From: Phycisphaerales bacterium
GTDB taxonomy: Bacteria; Planctomycetota; Phycisphaerae; Phycisphaerales; UBA1924
Assembly: GCA_029260295.1 (NCBI GenBank)
Contig: JAJDDN010000007.1
Location: 310,001-374,000, forward strand
Length of the DNA: 64,000 nucleotides
Direction of reading: 5' to 3'
Of the stretch, positions 1-8,772 are shown one piece after another. The position numbers were made by a program, and so were the translations under genes. The notes under the pieces are model-generated. The model searched no databases, had not been told where the DNA came from, and was given only the letters and a program-made list of their open reading frames with translations. Each line of letters starts with the position of its first letter. Within the stretch, counting starts at the first letter, position 1.

Positions 1-648
1 AGCCCCAGTTTCCAGATCGCCGGCGATTTTTACGATGTCTTCGAGGTCCGCAATAAAATCGGCATCATGGTCGGCGATGTCGTCGGCAAAGGCATCGTCG
101 CCGGCCTCCTCATGAGCGCCGTCCGCGCCACCCTCCGTGCATATGCCGAACTCAGCGACGACCTCTCCCGCGTCATGGCACGGACAAACGAAGCGGTCTG
201 CCGAGACACCACCGTCGCCGAGTTCGCAACCATCTGGTACGGCGTGTTCGACCCCGAAACCAACGAGCTCTGTTATGTCACCGCAGGCCACGAACCTTCC
301 ATCATCCTCACCCAAGGCCAAGACGGCAAATGGACCCACCAATGGCTCAAGGGCGAAGGTCTCGTCGCTGGCGTGCAGGTCGGCGAAGAGTATGTGATGG
401 AACGCATCACCCTCGCCAAAGACCAAGTAATCGTCGCCTACACCGACGGCATGATGGACGCTGTGGACTTTGAAGGCCAAAGATGGGGCCGAGACCGGCT
501 CATCCAGGCGGCAATCGACTCACTCGACGAGAACCCGGACGGAGACGCCGACTGGATCGTCGAACGAATCTTCTGGCACCTCCGCCAGTTCCGAGGCCTC
601 CAAGCCCAAGCCGACGATGAAACCGTGGTCGTCATGCGATCGAAATAA
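1..648 (+). CDS. SpoIIE-type PP2C serine/threonine phosphatase, C-terminal part
   Basis: The reading frame is open from base 1, so the N-terminus lies outside the window. The visible 215 residues form a PP2C/SpoIIE phosphatase domain: AGDFYDVF near residue 8, the metal-binding GDVVGKG, TAGHEPSII, AYTDGMMDA and a final DDETVVV. Such domains dephosphorylate anti-sigma-factor antagonists in partner-switching pathways and usually follow a REC, GAF or HAMP sensor, which cannot be seen here. A strong terminator follows the stop codon. Family assignment is firm; substrate is unknown. Confidence 0.9.
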   Translation, partial: SPSFQIAGDFYDVFEVRNKIGIMVGDVVGKGIVAGLLMSAVRATLRAYAELSDDLSRVMARTNEAVCRDTTVAEFATIWYGVFDPETNELCYVTAGHEPSIILTQGQDGKWTHQWLKGEGLVAGVQVGEEYVMERITLAKDQVIVAYTDGMMDAVDFEGQRWGRDRLIQAAIDSLDENPDGDADWIVERIFWHLRQFRGLQAQADDETVVVMRSK

Positions 649-673
649 CTCACGCACTCTGTGTTCAACTAAA

Positions 674-707
674 AAAACGCTCGCTGCGTCCTTGCAGCGA
701 GCGTTTT
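674..707. terminator. Bidirectional intrinsic terminator
   Basis: A perfect 14-bp stem (674-687 with 694-707, loop gtcctt) begins in an A run and ends in a T run. It sits between the stop codons of two convergent genes (648 and 728), so it can serve both strands. Confidence 0.9.
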
Positions 708-727
708 GTACAAGACAGTTTAATCAA

Positions 728-1006
728 CTAAGCCGCGAATGGGCTGTCGTCATCATCGTCAGTGTCCGCGGTCGTCATCCGAGTGAAGTTGTAAGACTCC
801 TCGATCTCCTCATCAACAAGCGTTGAGAGTTCTTCGAGCTTGGACTCAGCGTGAGCAAGAGCAGACTGGGCGAAGTCGATGGAATCCATCGCGTCCTCCT
901 TGTTGGACTCCCCAGCACGGCGCCATGACGCGATGCTGTTAAACGGAAGCGGCGCCGGGGGATCTTCGATGGTGTCGGTTTCTCTACAAAGTCTCAGGTT
1001 CGGCAT
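728..1006 (-). CDS. Small acidic protein of unknown function, two candidate starts
   Basis: I do not recognise this 92-residue protein. The ATG at 1006 is preceded by a perfect AAGGAGGTC ribosome binding site three bases upstream, so I chose it over the longer open frame reaching 1165. A second in-frame ATG at 889 also has a strong AAGGAGGAC site three bases upstream and would give a 53-residue acidic helical protein ending in a run of five Asp, then SPFAA. Its helical part (HAESKLEELSTLVDEEIEES) suggests a small coiled coil. It lies 186 bases downstream of plsY on the same strand. Confidence 0.6.
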   Translation of the reverse strand: MPNLRLCRETDTIEDPPAPLPFNSIASWRRAGESNKEDAMDSIDFAQSALAHAESKLEELSTLVDEEIEESYNFTRMTTADTDDDDDSPFAA

Positions 1007-1192
1007 TGCTGACCTCCTTGAACAGGGGTTCGTCCTAATGAGTCTGCAAAACAGATCGTCATTTGGGGCCTCTGAATGAAGAGCAATCCGTAATCCGGAG
1101 TCGGTTTGAGCCGATGAGTCAAGACAGGAAATCCCATGCAAAGAGTTATCGGCACTTAGGGCCATACAAGTTGAGCTTTGACTTCTACGGAA

Positions 1193-1978
1193 TTAGCCCG
1201 TCGAATCAGAAGAATCGTCTGGTTCGACGGCTGATCCGACTGTTTCAGCATCCGGTACTGCTTTGGAGTCGCCGATCTTGGGTTCGACCCCCGCGATCGC
1301 CCGAGATAGGTTGGGACGGTGCTTGTTGATCACAATCACCGCCAGCAGCGTCGCCGCAACAATAAACGGCAACCCGTGATTGGCCACCATCAGATCAATG
1401 TCAGTCGCGGGCAACTCCGAAAACTGCGTCTGGCTCCCAATCCGCCGCTCCTCGAAAGTCTCATACTGGGCAAACGCGTACCAGGTCCACAACGGAAGAG
1501 AAGCCGCCGCCACCGAGGAGGCCACCCCGATCATCTTCCAGAGCACAACCACAACAATAAAGACCACAAGAGCCCCAGTCGCCGGCAGCGTCATCGCGGG
1601 CATCACCCCTATGAGTGCCCCAAGACCCGTCGCCACACCCTTGCCACCCTTGAACCCAAGCCAAGGCGTAAACATGTGCCCGATAGGAGCCATGAACATC
1701 ACCGCGAGCCACAGCCACGCATCAGCAGGATTCATCTTCATGTACCCAAGCGTCCCCAGAACCGAGCCCGCAATCAAAGTAGGCATAAGCCCCTTGGTAA
1801 AATCCAGGATAAAGCACATCACAAAGTACTTCCGCCCAAGCAATCTCCCAAGATTCGTCGCCCCGATATTCCCAGACCCCTGAGTCCGGATGTCGAGCCC
1901 ACGAGATTTACCAATCAGGAACCCAAACGGGATCGAGCCAAGCAGAAACGAGAGCGGGATGAGTAGATAAGGGTTCAT
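1193..1978 (-). CDS. plsY: Glycerol-3-phosphate acyltransferase PlsY
   Basis: PlsY transfers an acyl group from acyl-phosphate to glycerol 3-phosphate in the inner membrane, the first step of phospholipid synthesis. The family motifs are present: LLGSIPFGFLIGK with the first membrane helix, then GSGNIGATNLGR, and GFKGGKGVATGLG near residue 110. Several hydrophobic helices follow. At 261 residues it is longer than the usual 190-220, because of a loop insertion near residues 165-200 and a polar acidic C-terminal tail of about 40 residues. The ATG at 1978 fits the family start. Confidence 0.95.
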   Translation of the reverse strand: MNPYLLIPLSFLLGSIPFGFLIGKSRGLDIRTQGSGNIGATNLGRLLGRKYFVMCFILDFTKGLMPTLIAGSVLGTLGYMKMNPADAWLWLAVMFMAPIGHMFTPWLGFKGGKGVATGLGALIGVMPAMTLPATGALVVFIVVVVLWKMIGVASSVAAASLPLWTWYAFAQYETFEERRIGSQTQFSELPATDIDLMVANHGLPFIVAATLLAVIVINKHRPNLSRAIAGVEPKIGDSKAVPDAETVGSAVEPDDSSDSTG

Positions 1979-2077
1979 TGCCTAAAGAATAGGGAATAGA
2001 CACCCCGAAAGCGCGGCCCAGCACCCGACCCAAGCCCCTATCCAAATGCCATTCCAATCACCTACCACCAGCAACCC

Positions 2078-2110
2078 CTACGGGCAACCAGCACCAAATG
2101 CGGTCAAGAA
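2078..2110 (-). pseudogene. Decayed remnant of a GC-type dockerin C-terminus
   Basis: On the minus strand this encodes FLTAFGAGCP followed by TAG, the exact last ten residues of the dockerin protein ending at 8773. Immediately upstream the frame is broken by a TGA, and the DFFDIAA part is replaced by shorter degenerate sequence. No complete gene is attached. I infer the tail end of a deleted secreted protein gene. Confidence 0.6.
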
Positions 2111-2591
2111 CACTGAAAATCAGAGTGGTGGTAGCCAGAGTCGCCGCACCAATCGTTGTCAGTGTCCCTCTCTGGTATTGGACGAACCCGATACCACCGT
2201 CGATAGTGGCACCCTCCTCTCTATGCACAACACGAAACGAGTTAATCGATGCGTCAAAGGCTAGCGCGACCAGCAACTTGCTAAAGAGAGCGGATCCTTT
2301 CAACACACCCGAACCATCTGATTCGCAAAATCCATCGATTAGCCCATCTGTTCAGCCACAGCCGGCTCTGTTGGCTGGAAACTAAATCCAAATCATTTAC
2401 AACTAGTTATATAAAGCTATCCGCCATAGATAAATGTGCATAAGTCTTGCTATCAACATGGGCAACTTTGTCATATATGACTCAAAAAACGCTACTGGCA
2501 AACCAATTCACTGACTAACACACAAACTGGCGCCTGACCATTTAAAACTTTGTAGCATGACAACTTGGTTATTGAAAAATTTGCAATCTGA

Positions 2592-2609
2592 CACAAATGC
2601 GTATTTGTG
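2592..2609. promoter_or_regulatory. Inverted repeat upstream of the dockerin protein gene
   Basis: CACAAAT and ATTTGTG form perfect 7-bp arms around gcgt, ending 28 bases before the start codon at 2638. It could be an operator or a leader hairpin; nothing in the sequence identifies the binding protein. Confidence 0.35.
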
Positions 2610-2637
2610 CATGTTTGCTATTAAATTGGAGACGATT

Positions 2638-3918
2638 ATGAAACTGTTACTTAGTATTGGCATTACACCACTTATTCTCGCACAGATAGCCGGGGCCTCA
2701 GTGGCAGAAAGTCCGACCTTTACAGTCCGTGAATCTAGCCGAAATACTCTGCTCAGGATTAATACCACATACAACTTTCCCGTCGATGCCGCGAACTCGG
2801 TAACCTTTGCCAGCGTAACTGCAGGAACAATGGGCAGCTCATGCTACACAGATACCCCAGGCACCGATTCGGACATGGACCCAGATATAGGCGGCACCCC
2901 GGATTCGGGCGCCCACGCCTCTGCCAGTGATACATTTCTATATTGCAACCCTGTACCGGGTGGCGGCTGCGTTGCTGGACATGCATCGTCAGTTGTTAAT
3001 CTTGGATTAGCTCAAAACAGACTCTCTTCTACAATTTCCGTGACAACCTCCGTGTTTAACTCAAAGCTCACAACCTCTGAAGGTTGCGAAATATGCGAGT
3101 ACCAAGGGATCGGCCAGGTCGGAGCGTCCTGGGTTGCCGCTTGGGCGCAGGGACAAAGCGGATCGATCAGTGGGATCCAGGTCACCATGGCTATGCGAAC
3201 TGAAGGCGAATCCTTTACCGATTTCTGCAATCAACTCACCGGTGGACCCACCGGCGAACCTTTAGGGGCGGCCATGAGCGATGAGTTCACATCGTTAACC
3301 GCTGAATATTTCGACAGCACCAATTCCAGCCTCGGCTCAGAAACTTACCAAGGTGTCGTGTTTACTGACATCGACGAGTTTGGGGTTGAGAATATATCGA
3401 TCAGCGGAGCTTTGTATAATGACCCCTCAGTTGGCGGCCCATTCCAGCAGCCTTGCCCATTTGGAACGGATTGCGAGCAACGCAACGTCACAATCACCCT
3501 AGCTCCACCCCCAGAGACCGCGCATGTTGTGTATACAGGCGAAACGCTCAATACTTCAGAGTTCGAATATTTGGATGTGAACCGAGACGGAGTCATCAAC
3601 TACTTTGACCGAGTCGACATCGCGCTCTCCTTTGGTGTCGATGTTAATGATCCAGCATACCTTCCTTGGGCTGACCTAACCCGCAACGGCGCGATCGATT
3701 CCGCTGACGGCACGATCTTGGAATCGTTGAGCTGCATCGCGGATCTCAACAACGACGGACTCGTTGACCTATCCGATGTGAACATTTATACGGGATGGTT
3801 CTCATCGACAGACCCAGATGAGCAAGCCAAAGCCGACCTTGATGGCAATGGCACAAACAACTTTTCGGATATTTCGATTTTCTCATCCATGGCCGCGGTT
3901 GGCTGCTCAATCCAGTAA
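2638..3918 (+). CDS. Secreted protein with tandem dockerin-like repeats
   Basis: The chosen ATG at 2638 follows a GGAG site and gives a clear signal peptide (MKLLLSIGITPLILAQIAGA), total 426 residues. The middle region is Ser/Thr-rich with several cysteines and matches no family I recognise. The last 110 residues carry four Asp-rich loops (DVNRDGVIN, DLTRNGAID, DLNNDGLVD, DLDGNGTNN), that is two dockerin-like pairs. The ending GCSIQ departs from the GCP ending of the other dockerin proteins in the window. Base composition is more AT-rich than neighbouring genes. An intrinsic terminator follows. Confidence 0.8.
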   Translation: MKLLLSIGITPLILAQIAGASVAESPTFTVRESSRNTLLRINTTYNFPVDAANSVTFASVTAGTMGSSCYTDTPGTDSDMDPDIGGTPDSGAHASASDTFLYCNPVPGGGCVAGHASSVVNLGLAQNRLSSTISVTTSVFNSKLTTSEGCEICEYQGIGQVGASWVAAWAQGQSGSISGIQVTMAMRTEGESFTDFCNQLTGGPTGEPLGAAMSDEFTSLTAEYFDSTNSSLGSETYQGVVFTDIDEFGVENISISGALYNDPSVGGPFQQPCPFGTDCEQRNVTITLAPPPETAHVVYTGETLNTSEFEYLDVNRDGVINYFDRVDIALSFGVDVNDPAYLPWADLTRNGAIDSADGTILESLSCIADLNNDGLVDLSDVNIYTGWFSSTDPDEQAKADLDGNGTNNFSDISIFSSMAAVGCSIQ

Positions 3919-3941
3919 AGCCGAAGAACAACTCAATAACG

Positions 3942-3970
3942 CGGAACCCCTCGCGGGGCTCCGTTTTTTT
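3942..3970 (+). terminator. Intrinsic terminator after the dockerin protein gene
   Basis: A 9-bp stem with one mismatch (CGGAACCCC, loop tcgc, GGGGCTCCG) is followed by seven T residues, 24 bases after the stop codon. Confidence 0.85.
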
Positions 3971-4009
3971 GTGCCTTCAGGCACTGTGTGACTACTGTGC
4001 TAAGCGAAA

Positions 4010-4723
4010 TTACCCCAAAGTATGAAAGCGATTGCTCAGAACATCAATTATGTTCCCAAAGACTTCGCCCGGCAAGCCGGTAGCGTCCACCCGCAGATAC
4101 CGCCGGGCCTCAGGATCAGACTTAATAAGCTCCTGATACCCCTGACGAACCTTGGCGTGGAAGGCCGCACCCTTGGCTTCCATCCGGTCCAGCAATGGGT
4201 TGAGCCGAGAGGCCGCGGTGTCTTGGTCAACATCAAAGATCAGCGTCGCATCAGGCTCGGTGCCCTGCATCGCGATCTTGGCCGCCGCATGGATCTCCTC
4301 AACTGGAATCCCTCCCGCGGTACCCTGGTACGCATAAGTCGAAGACACAAACCGATCGGCAACTACAAGATGCCCTTTTTCAAGAGCCGGTGCAATAAGC
4401 TGCTCGCAGAGCTGAGCACGCGATGCCATATACAGAAGCATCTCACACCGCAGCGACATCGTTTCGCGATCAAGATGATCCAAAAGCGCATCGCGGATCT
4501 TTTCGCCCACCTCGGTCCCGCCTGGCTCGCGGACCTCGGTAACTGGGATACCCGCATCACGAACAGCCTGCAGGAACATGGTCAACTGAGTGGATTTACC
4601 CGAACCATCAGGCCCATCAAAGACAAGAAACTTGCCACGGAGCGCTGTAAGCAGTGCCTGAGGGAGTTCTTGCGGTGGGGTGGTCATAATGGGGGCGGCT
4701 TCGATTATTGATTGGGTACTCAC
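4010..4723 (-). CDS. tmk: Thymidylate kinase
   Basis: Tmk phosphorylates dTMP to dTDP in the cytoplasm. The P-loop FDGPDGSGKSTQ lies near residue 35, followed by VREPGGTEVGEKIRD and the nucleotide-binding ADRFVSSTYAYQG. The 237-residue length with this start includes about 30 extra N-terminal residues. The GTG at 4723 overlaps the TGA of the upstream VWA-like gene in a GTGA junction, suggesting translational coupling. An ATG at 4687 would give a length nearer the family norm. It is the last gene of a DoxX, VWA-like, tmk series. Confidence 0.95.
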   Translation of the reverse strand: MSTQSIIEAAPIMTTPPQELPQALLTALRGKFLVFDGPDGSGKSTQLTMFLQAVRDAGIPVTEVREPGGTEVGEKIRDALLDHLDRETMSLRCEMLLYMASRAQLCEQLIAPALEKGHLVVADRFVSSTYAYQGTAGGIPVEEIHAAAKIAMQGTEPDATLIFDVDQDTAASRLNPLLDRMEAKGAAFHAKVRQGYQELIKSDPEARRYLRVDATGLPGEVFGNIIDVLSNRFHTLG

Positions 4724-7344
4724 GGCTCAGAGTGTAGCGTATTTGACGCTTCGATGAGCCGTGATCGGAACGGTTCTGGACCCAGATTTGGCCCCAAAAG
4801 TTTCAGACGCGTCAGGTGGGCAACCGCACGATCGCGGTCCGCAGCGTTCCCCTCAACGACAACAGTTTCAAGAATAAGTGTCCATGCGTGCCAGAAGTGT
4901 TTGTTTGGATTGGTGTTGAGCAAACCCGCCAGCGATGTCAATCTCGCCAGAGCATCGTCAGGACGCCCAGCCCCGAGCAACGCACGGGCGTACAACAGTT
5001 CAAGATCAGGATCATCCAAGCTCACATTTTTTTGCAGTATACGACCAAGACGCTCAGCCGCGGACCGAGGATCGCTCCCCACCTCAAGCCCGGCCGCGAT
5101 CCTGTGCCAGTAACTCGCCAACGGCGACCGAAGCCGATCCAATACCAAGGCCGCCCCGCTTGCCTGCCCCAATCGGTCCACCGGGCTCAAGCCCATTTGA
5201 CGAGCATGGTAAATCTCGGCCCCCATGTCCGATTCCCGCGTCGCCGGGGTCAGGGACTGGATCAACGCAAGCTGTTCCTGCCCCTCAGTAAGCTCAACAA
5301 GCTGGAGCCGCCAGAGGTCAATCTCGATCCGGGCCGGGTACTGAGCAACCACCTGCCGGAGCAGCGGGACCAGGTTGACAGACTCAAACTCGTTGGCAGT
5401 ATCAATCGCCCCCGCAAGAGCATCCGCCGCCCCCTCGTGCCTTGGGAACCGATGAGCAAGCTCAGCAGCCGCCAGCATCAGCACCCCCCCAGATTCACGC
5501 GTATTGATCGCCCGCGCCCCGAGACACGCAAGCCAGAGCGATTCCTCAGCAAGAGCAGCATCCGACCCCCCCCCGTGATCCATCAGCATACGGATCGCCC
5601 CCATCCGCTGGTCCAGATCCCCCCCGGTCAACTTGGACCTTGCCGAGATAAACCGCGCCAGGTCTGGTAGCGCCTTCAAATCAACTTCATCTCGGTCGAG
5701 CAACAAAGCAATCGACGCATCAATAATCGTCTCGTGAGCCGGAAGGATTTTCCGAAGCTCGAGCAGCGGGGAGATCGCGTCGTCACGGCCACCCGAAAGC
5801 CGAAACACCGAACGCGCCTGGGCAAGCATCAACGCCCACGCCGGGTCCGTAGTAAACGGCTCCTGATCAAACTCCACCGATGCGGACTCCGTCAGCGAAC
5901 TCAACACAAGAATCGCGTGCGCCGAGGTCATCACCGACAACCCCAAAGACTCCCGCTCCTCAAGCAATGCCAGCAGCTCGTCCACCGCAGCATCGGTATC
6001 CCCATCCAACGCATTGAGCTGGGCAACAACAATCCGCCGCCGGGCATCGAGCTCGGGCGACACAAAGACCGCGTCATCAAGCGCCTCGATATACATCCGG
6101 ATCTGGCTTTCATCAGCCTCACCAGAAACAAGCAAAGACTCGCCTCCAAGCAACGCCGCCCGAGCATCCTCCGGGTCCGCTTCGCGGAGCATCACATTGA
6201 TACGAACCAGCGCACCCTCAATCCCTCTTTTATCTGCATCCGTCGCCATCGAAGTCGTCGCCCGGTAGTACCCCCCCGAAGCCTTGAGACTGGCAAGCTG
6301 ATCCTCAGCAGTCGTCAGCCTTGCATCGGTGTCACTCGAAGGCGGCGCCTGCGGGATCGGGTCAGGACTCACGAGCTGCGAGTAGGTAATCACCTGATGG
6401 TCGTTGTGCCCGTCGCCATGAAAGACCCCGATGGTCCGCATGATCCCTGTGGGGTCCTCATTGAGGAGCTGGATCGTTTTGATCACGACCGGACGCGTCC
6501 CCTTAATCTGATCAAGCGGATTAAGCTCATCAAGCCGCTTGCGCACCGCCCCAAGCCCCCCCTCCCAAGGCACCTCCGTCCGCTCGATGCCCCGAGAGAT
6601 CAGCAAGATCATGTCGGGCTTGAGCTCAAGGGCCGCCGCCAAACCATCGACCGGGTTCGATCGCCCCTGTGCCGGCATCCCCTCAAGCCAATCCGCAACC
6701 GCCTGCTTGTTGGCCCGCGTCGCGCGGGGCAGTTTGTTCCTCCGGCTCGATAGCTCAGGCAAAGTATGCGTCGATTCACCAATCTGCCGAAAGGCGATCA
6801 CCTGGAACCGCTGCGTGGGACTCAGCCGGTCGATTGACTGGAGCAGCCGCTGGCGGATATAGCTCAATGAGGTCAGCGTCGCACCAGAAGTATCAATGAC
6901 ATACACAATGGATCGGGCCGCTCCCGTCGAGACCCCCGCAAAGCTGATCGGGGCCGGCGTGCTGCTTGGTTCCGCCGAGAGCGTTGACGACTGCCGAGCG
7001 AGCTGCTCAAGAGTCGCCGCACTCATCGCCTGACTGCTCACAGAAGTCGGAGCAGCCAGTTCCATCACGCTCCGGTCAAGAACACTTGGCTCACTCCGGA
7101 CCACCGGCCGGTCCGCATTGGCACGCTCGGGAGACACGCTCGGCTTCAATACATCCTGAGCAACTGGCGGCGGGGCGATGTACTCAAGCTCGGAAAGCGG
7201 GAGTTTGGTCGTCTTGGGTTTATTGGCAGCGATCGCTGCAGCACGGGATCCAACAACAATCAAAAGCACCACAAGCCCCGCATGAATCACCAGCGATACG
7301 CCCGGAGGCAAGGCCCATCTCAGTATGGAAGATCGGTTCGACAC
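4720..7344 (-). CDS. Membrane-anchored VWA-like protein with long helical repeat region
   Basis: This 874-residue protein starts with a single membrane segment (residues 12-36), then a Pro-rich linker. Residues 145-300 look like a von Willebrand A fold: SIVYVIDTSGATLTSLSYI, then FQVIAFRQ and DMILLISRG. The metal site reads DTSGA rather than DxSxS, so metal binding may be lost. The remaining 550 residues are Ala/Leu-rich helical sequence resembling tetratricopeptide repeats, though I cannot set exact repeat borders. Function is unknown; the layout suggests a periplasmic scaffold. It overlaps tmk by four bases. Confidence 0.75.
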   Translation of the reverse strand: MSNRSSILRWALPPGVSLVIHAGLVVLLIVVGSRAAAIAANKPKTTKLPLSELEYIAPPPVAQDVLKPSVSPERANADRPVVRSEPSVLDRSVMELAAPTSVSSQAMSAATLEQLARQSSTLSAEPSSTPAPISFAGVSTGAARSIVYVIDTSGATLTSLSYIRQRLLQSIDRLSPTQRFQVIAFRQIGESTHTLPELSSRRNKLPRATRANKQAVADWLEGMPAQGRSNPVDGLAAALELKPDMILLISRGIERTEVPWEGGLGAVRKRLDELNPLDQIKGTRPVVIKTIQLLNEDPTGIMRTIGVFHGDGHNDHQVITYSQLVSPDPIPQAPPSSDTDARLTTAEDQLASLKASGGYYRATTSMATDADKRGIEGALVRINVMLREADPEDARAALLGGESLLVSGEADESQIRMYIEALDDAVFVSPELDARRRIVVAQLNALDGDTDAAVDELLALLEERESLGLSVMTSAHAILVLSSLTESASVEFDQEPFTTDPAWALMLAQARSVFRLSGGRDDAISPLLELRKILPAHETIIDASIALLLDRDEVDLKALPDLARFISARSKLTGGDLDQRMGAIRMLMDHGGGSDAALAEESLWLACLGARAINTRESGGVLMLAAAELAHRFPRHEGAADALAGAIDTANEFESVNLVPLLRQVVAQYPARIEIDLWRLQLVELTEGQEQLALIQSLTPATRESDMGAEIYHARQMGLSPVDRLGQASGAALVLDRLRSPLASYWHRIAAGLEVGSDPRSAAERLGRILQKNVSLDDPDLELLYARALLGAGRPDDALARLTSLAGLLNTNPNKHFWHAWTLILETVVVEGNAADRDRAVAHLTRLKLLGPNLGPEPFRSRLIEASNTLHSEP

Positions 7345-7390
7345 AAGGGATTCTACGAGAGCTGCTGCCAGAGAGCTTCTAACATTTCAC

Positions 7391-8419
7391 TTACGGGGTT
7401 GGATTATTCTGAGGCGGCGGCGGAGACCGGTCAAACTCGGTCCGCTCAGCAACCGGGATCGAATCATGATCAGACTTCCGCTTCGGAGCCTTCTGCGCTA
7501 CGCTTGGTTTAGCCGGCTCCCCAGACACATACGGGTCCCGCCTACTCGGGCGGAAAAACATCCGATCCAAAGACAAAGGCCCCGCACCCAAAAGCACCAC
7601 ACTCAGCGACATCACCACAAGCGCAAGCTGCCAGAGCAACATCGAATAAGAAGACGGGTCCCAGAGGTCCGCTTTATTTGGGATAAAGCCGAGTATCGAA
7701 TCAGAATATTGAAGCGACGCCGGCCCAATCTGGGTCGTCCACATCGCAACCAACATCACAACACACAAGCTCAACGAACTGAGCCGGGTCAGAAAACCAA
7801 AGAGCAAGAACAAACCCGCGACCAGCTCCGTGATCGCCGTCGCCCACGCCGCGTACACAGGCATCGAACCCGCACCAAGCCAAGATGGCATCGTCGGGGT
7901 CACAGGCTGAGAATCCGCGGTCAAATCCGGCGAAACCGACTTATCAAGCAGCAACGCGATCCCATAGACCCGCCTGATCTTGACAGCCTCAGGATAATCC
8001 GAACCCACAGCCGGCGAGTTCACAAACGCGACGCTCCGGATTTCGACAGGATTCGACGGGGCATCACCAGCATTCGGGTCAAGCGGAGGATCCACAACCG
8101 GCTGCTCCAAAGCGTCTACAGGATCAACAGACCCGGCATCATCACCCGCCTCAGGAACTTGTTCTTCTGGAATCTGTGTTTCTAGATGCTCAGTTTCAGG
8201 AAGCGGATTGAGCGGCTCATCAGGTATCGTGGACTCTGGCTCCTCCGCCGAGTCTTGAATAAAGACCACCCCGAGATTGGCCAGCCGAGCGGCATTGTCC
8301 CCATCAACGGTCGTTGTCCCAATGATCTTGCCAGCCCCAGCCCAAAGGAAGGTGATCGCCAGCACAAGACGCAACAGAAAGGACGGGAGTGTTAAAGCAA
8401 TATGGTCACGGCAGCGCAT
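7391..8419 (-). CDS. DoxX-family membrane protein
   Basis: The protein has the DoxX pattern: an N-terminal helix LLRLVLAITFLWAGAGKI, then helices AWATAITELVAGLFLLFGFLTRL, LSLCVVMLVAMW and ALVVMSLSVVLLGAGPLSLD. DoxX proteins are small four-helix membrane proteins linked to quinone or thiol redox chemistry. This one is 342 residues because a polar Pro/Glu-rich segment (about residues 55-150) separates helix 1 from the rest, and the C-terminus is charged. A GGAGA site precedes the ATG. It appears to be first in the operon with the VWA-like gene and tmk. Confidence 0.8.
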   Translation of the reverse strand: MRCRDHIALTLPSFLLRLVLAITFLWAGAGKIIGTTTVDGDNAARLANLGVVFIQDSAEEPESTIPDEPLNPLPETEHLETQIPEEQVPEAGDDAGSVDPVDALEQPVVDPPLDPNAGDAPSNPVEIRSVAFVNSPAVGSDYPEAVKIRRVYGIALLLDKSVSPDLTADSQPVTPTMPSWLGAGSMPVYAAWATAITELVAGLFLLFGFLTRLSSLSLCVVMLVAMWTTQIGPASLQYSDSILGFIPNKADLWDPSSYSMLLWQLALVVMSLSVVLLGAGPLSLDRMFFRPSRRDPYVSGEPAKPSVAQKAPKRKSDHDSIPVAERTEFDRSPPPPQNNPTP

Positions 8420-8620
8420 AAGGGCTCTCCCAATGGAAGGGGGATCTGCGGGCGATGGGTGGACGAGCCGATGCCCATGTCTACCATCCCCCTACAACTT
8501 CACAATATACCGGATCTATCGGCCATTAGATCACGATTTGGCCTGGATTCCGGTGGTAAAGTGTGACGAATGCCGGGTTTGGGCCTAGAAGTGCAGGCCA
8601 ACCAATCACGGATTCAACAC

Positions 8621-8703
8621 GCGGGTGTGGCGGAACTGGTAGACGCGCCAGATTTAGGTTCTGGTGGGCATAGCCCGTGCAGGTTCGATTCCTGTCACCC
8701 GCA
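8621..8703 (+). tRNA. tRNA-Leu (anticodon TAG)
   Basis: An 83-base tRNA with acceptor arms GCGGGTG and CACCCGC plus discriminator A. It has a Leu-type A/B box (GTGGCGGAACTGGTAGACGC), an anticodon loop reading TAG, a long class II variable arm (TGGGCATAGCCCGT) and the T arm with GGTTCGATTCC. The 3' CCA is not encoded. A strong terminator follows directly. Confidence 0.97.
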
Positions 8704-8711
8704 TTGACAAA

Positions 8712-8741
8712 AAAGGCCCCCAGAGAAATCTGGGGGCCTTT
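8712..8741. terminator. Bidirectional intrinsic terminator
   Basis: A perfect 13-bp stem (8712-8724 with 8729-8741, loop gaaa) with an A run before and T residues after. It ends the tRNA transcript on the plus strand and the dockerin protein gene (stop at 8773) on the minus strand. Confidence 0.9.
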
Positions 8742-8772
8742 GCTCTTTATATAGGTTCCAGACCCAACGCCC

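Larger units (their letters stand above)
1979..2637. other. Intergenic region without an intact gene
   Basis: This stretch between divergent plsY and the dockerin protein holds no convincing complete reading frame. It is more AT-rich than its surroundings in its second half. It contains the decayed dockerin end at 2078-2110 and the inverted repeat at 2592-2609. Promoters for both flanking genes should lie here, but I see no clear consensus boxes. Confidence 0.5.

Noticed and set aside
2058..2306. 82-residue minus-strand open frame
   Set aside because: It has no conserved pattern, and the nearby FLTAFGAGCP remnant is in another frame; it looks like a chance frame in decayed sequence.
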